The notes beneath the pieces are model-generated. The model worked only from the letters and a program-made list of their open reading frames with translations. It was not told the origin of the DNA and did not search any database. 6,623 nucleotides of DNA, from assembly GCA_030595585.1 (NCBI GenBank), contig JAUVCY010000106.1, positions 1-6,623 on the forward strand. The letters run 5' to 3'. Shown in pieces: positions 4,561 through 6,623 of the stretch (position 1 is its first letter; each line of letters starts with the position of its first letter). Made by a program: the position numbers and the translations under genes. The stretch is from Thermoplasmatota archaeon. Its GTDB lineage: Archaea; Thermoplasmatota; Penumbrarchaeia; Penumbrarchaeales; Penumbrarchaeaceae.

Positions 4561-6623
4561 GTGATAGGAAAACGAAGGGGCATCTGGACAACGCTCATCG
4601 TTCTGACGGTGATCGTCCCGATGATGACGACAGCCGTCATCCAGAACGATGCACAGGATGATGCCGTCCTTCAGGGGAAGAGCACCTTCAGAGCGTTCAT
4701 GACGATCCGAAACAGGATGGTCGCCTCTCAGGACCCTCTTTCACCGATATCTATCCAGCATGTCTCTACATCCATGGTCGGCGGTGGTATCTCCCTCGGT
4801 TTCCAGGATGGCGGTGAATGGGAGGAGGTCGTGGACCCCACACCCGGCACGCCCATGGTCCCTTGGCTGGCAACCTCCATCGCCGTTAGAGGAGATATAA
4901 TATCCATCGATACGAAACCCGTTGATACCAGATCGCTCAAGATCGGCCCTGCCTTTGGAACCATGCCGGAGGCAGTAACTCCCTGGGAGGAGCAGGAGCC
5001 GTTCCATCCTTGGGCCAAGGGCCTCGCCTACCCCACGGAAAGACACAGGTTGTCACATGCAGGATATCGACGTCAAAATGGTGAGCTCCTCCACATATAT
5101 TCCCTGTGGATATCCCCGGCTGTCCTCGCCTGTTCAGGAGATGTGGAACACAGTGAGAGCATGGAGGTCGAGATAGAGTGGAGCGAAGATATGTCCGGGC
5201 CGACCCCCACCAGGTCGGAGGGCGACCCCTTGAACGTTCCCGGGACGCTGTCGATCTCATCGAACCTCGACGTCAGCCCGATCTACCTTATCATAACATC
5301 CGAAGGGATCAGGGATAGCCTGGTCCCCCTTTCAAATTGGAGAAATCAGCTGGGAACTGCCACCTCCATAGTGAACGTCGAGGATATCCTGGATGAGTAT
5401 CAAGGGCCTGGAGATGATGCGGACAGGGTCCGGGATTATCTCGTGGACGTTCTGGATGGGTGGGATGCGCTTGAATTCGTCCTCCTGGCCGGGGACTGGG
5501 ATACAGTGCCCACAAAGAGGGTCGTGGACTCCGATGCCTATGCGGGTTGGGACGACGGCTTCATCCCTGCAGACTCATATTTCTCCTGCCTGGATGGAAC
5601 ATGGGACCTGGACGGGGACGGCCAGTATGCCGAGATAGGTGACATGGAGGACATAATACCCGACCTGTACGTATCAAGGCTGGCGATAAACGACCCCTAC
5701 ATCTGGGAGGGAAAGATCCAACAGCTGATCGATTATGAAACCGGTTTGAGCGATAACAACTGGGGGGGGAACGCGATCCTCGCCGCCGCCAACACGCACA
5801 GCGAAGGGGACGGGACGGTGCACTCCGACTACCTGTGGGATAAATACCTCTCATCGGCATACGGAATGAAGTCCGAGCTCTACGAGAGCCTCGATAACCT
5901 CTCGGTCGCCATACTGGATGATGCGATACAGGACGGCGGAGGGATCATACAGTTCGTCGACCACGGTGGACCCACGGTCTGGTGCGATAACTACGGGGCC
6001 GGCGTCGTTTACCGGGACAGGGATGCCAGGGACCTTACGAACGGGCCCATGCTGCCCGTCATCTCGACCCTGGCATGCCTGACTACCTGGTTCGACGACA
6101 CCTCCGGCTGCCCATCACAGAGGTTCAATGACTGCCTTGGAGAGGCTTTTACAGAGAACGTGAACGGGGGTGCGATCGGCTATATTGGCTCCTCGAGGAC
6201 CTCGGTCGGGATACTTGGTGCCAACAGGTATCTTCCCTACGATAACGGCCTTCAGGAGGACTATGCCAGACAGGTGGGCGGCCTGAATGAATACAACCTG
6301 GGCAGGTCCTTCACTGACGCAAAGGGACATTATGCCGAGATGTGGGCAGGCCAGTTCAACAACGTGAACAACGCCGAGGTCTCTATGTGCTGGCTTGAGT
6401 ACACTCTCCTTGGCGAGCCGGCCATTGACATATGGACCGGAAACGAGGGACTGCTGACCGTCAAGGTGCAGCACGAGAACGACCTGGACCCCTATATCAT
6501 CGTTACAGTTGAGAACGACAATGGCGAACCAGTGCCGGATGCGAACGTCACGCTGCAGAACTTTCAGCGGGGCGTATTCTCCCTGGGAACGACCGATGAG
6601 AACGGAAAGGCCGGTTTCGAACT
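4561..6623 (+). CDS. Secreted gingipain-like (peptidase family C25) cysteine protease, 3' end outside window
   Basis: The frame is open from GTG 4561 to the right edge, giving 687 residues without a stop. The preceding in-frame stop is TAA 4534-4536 and no other start codon lies between, so GTG 4561 is favoured. A signal peptide (KRR at 4-6, hydrophobic core about 9-26) directs export. Residues about 45-210 resemble a C25 propeptide (PGTPMVPWLATSIAV, 95-109). The catalytic region, about 240-625, has YLIITSEGI (242-250), the core strand EFVLLAGD (305-312), DLYVSRL (368-374), a histidine in QFVDHGG (464-470, H468), a cysteine in ISTLACLTTWFDD (501-513, C506), GGAIGYIGSSRTS (536-548) and LLGEPAIDIW (616-625). 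H468 and C506 are the expected clan CD dyad. DLDGDG (349-354) may bind calcium. From about 628 an Ig or carboxypeptidase-regulatory-like domain begins and is cut off. Likely role: extracellular protein degradation or processing. The family call is strong; specificity is unknown, and a C-terminal membrane anchor is expected but not seen. Confidence 0.88.
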   Translation, partial: MIGKRRGIWTTLIVLTVIVPMMTTAVIQNDAQDDAVLQGKSTFRAFMTIRNRMVASQDPLSPISIQHVSTSMVGGGISLGFQDGGEWEEVVDPTPGTPMVPWLATSIAVRGDIISIDTKPVDTRSLKIGPAFGTMPEAVTPWEEQEPFHPWAKGLAYPTERHRLSHAGYRRQNGELLHIYSLWISPAVLACSGDVEHSESMEVEIEWSEDMSGPTPTRSEGDPLNVPGTLSISSNLDVSPIYLIITSEGIRDSLVPLSNWRNQLGTATSIVNVEDILDEYQGPGDDADRVRDYLVDVLDGWDALEFVLLAGDWDTVPTKRVVDSDAYAGWDDGFIPADSYFSCLDGTWDLDGDGQYAEIGDMEDIIPDLYVSRLAINDPYIWEGKIQQLIDYETGLSDNNWGGNAILAAANTHSEGDGTVHSDYLWDKYLSSAYGMKSELYESLDNLSVAILDDAIQDGGGIIQFVDHGGPTVWCDNYGAGVVYRDRDARDLTNGPMLPVISTLACLTTWFDDTSGCPSQRFNDCLGEAFTENVNGGAIGYIGSSRTSVGILGANRYLPYDNGLQEDYARQVGGLNEYNLGRSFTDAKGHYAEMWAGQFNNVNNAEVSMCWLEYTLLGEPAIDIWTGNEGLLTVKVQHENDLDPYIIVTVENDNGEPVPDANVTLQNFQRGVFSLGTTDENGKAGFE

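Noticed and set aside
6115..6474. A 119-codon frame on the - strand near the right end
   Set aside because: It is opposite the C25 catalytic region, whose motifs (GGAIGYIG, LLGEPA) are on the + strand.
1..6623. A defence island, CRISPR array, transposon or other multi-gene novel system
   Set aside because: No repeats with spacers, transposase, integrase, nuclease or toxin pattern was seen, and the genes appear to have separate promoters and unrelated roles.

Overview
The window looks like archaeal chromosome, most likely a moderately GC-rich euryarchaeon related to Thermoplasmatota. This lineage guess is inference; the archaeal call is firmer. It rests on archaeal-type TATA boxes ahead of all three visible gene starts, a GGTGA Shine-Dalgarno only where there is a leader, two apparently leaderless genes, heavy AGG/ATA codon use, and an archaeal-style multidomain PAPS-reductase-family protein. 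No RNA genes, mobile elements or CRISPR repeats were seen.

Layout, all on the + strand: (1) at 2-241, the 3' end of a gene cut by the left edge, encoding an acidic linker and a C-terminal membrane anchor; (2) at 349-2439, a secreted or membrane MscS-type channel protein with two extracellular beta-sandwich domains, seven predicted membrane spans and a cytoplasmic MscS domain; (3) at 2497-4479, a PAPS-reductase-family (SGGKDS) protein with an N-terminal zinc ribbon, a PUA-like domain, APS-reductase-type cysteines and a C-terminal two-cluster ferredoxin; (4) from 4561 to the right edge, a secreted gingipain-like (C25) cysteine peptidase that continues beyond the window. Gene 4 stays open for its whole visible length and is easy to miss because no stop codon falls inside the window.

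The three gaps are short (107, 57 and 81 bases) and each holds a candidate promoter, so the genes are probably separate transcription units rather than one operon. Genes 1, 2 and 4 are envelope or surface proteins. Gene 3 is a cytoplasmic redox/nucleotide enzyme with no obvious functional link to them. Nothing here forms a recognisable multi-gene defence or mobile system. The most interesting items are two unusual domain fusions (genes 2 and 3) and the promoter/leader architecture.
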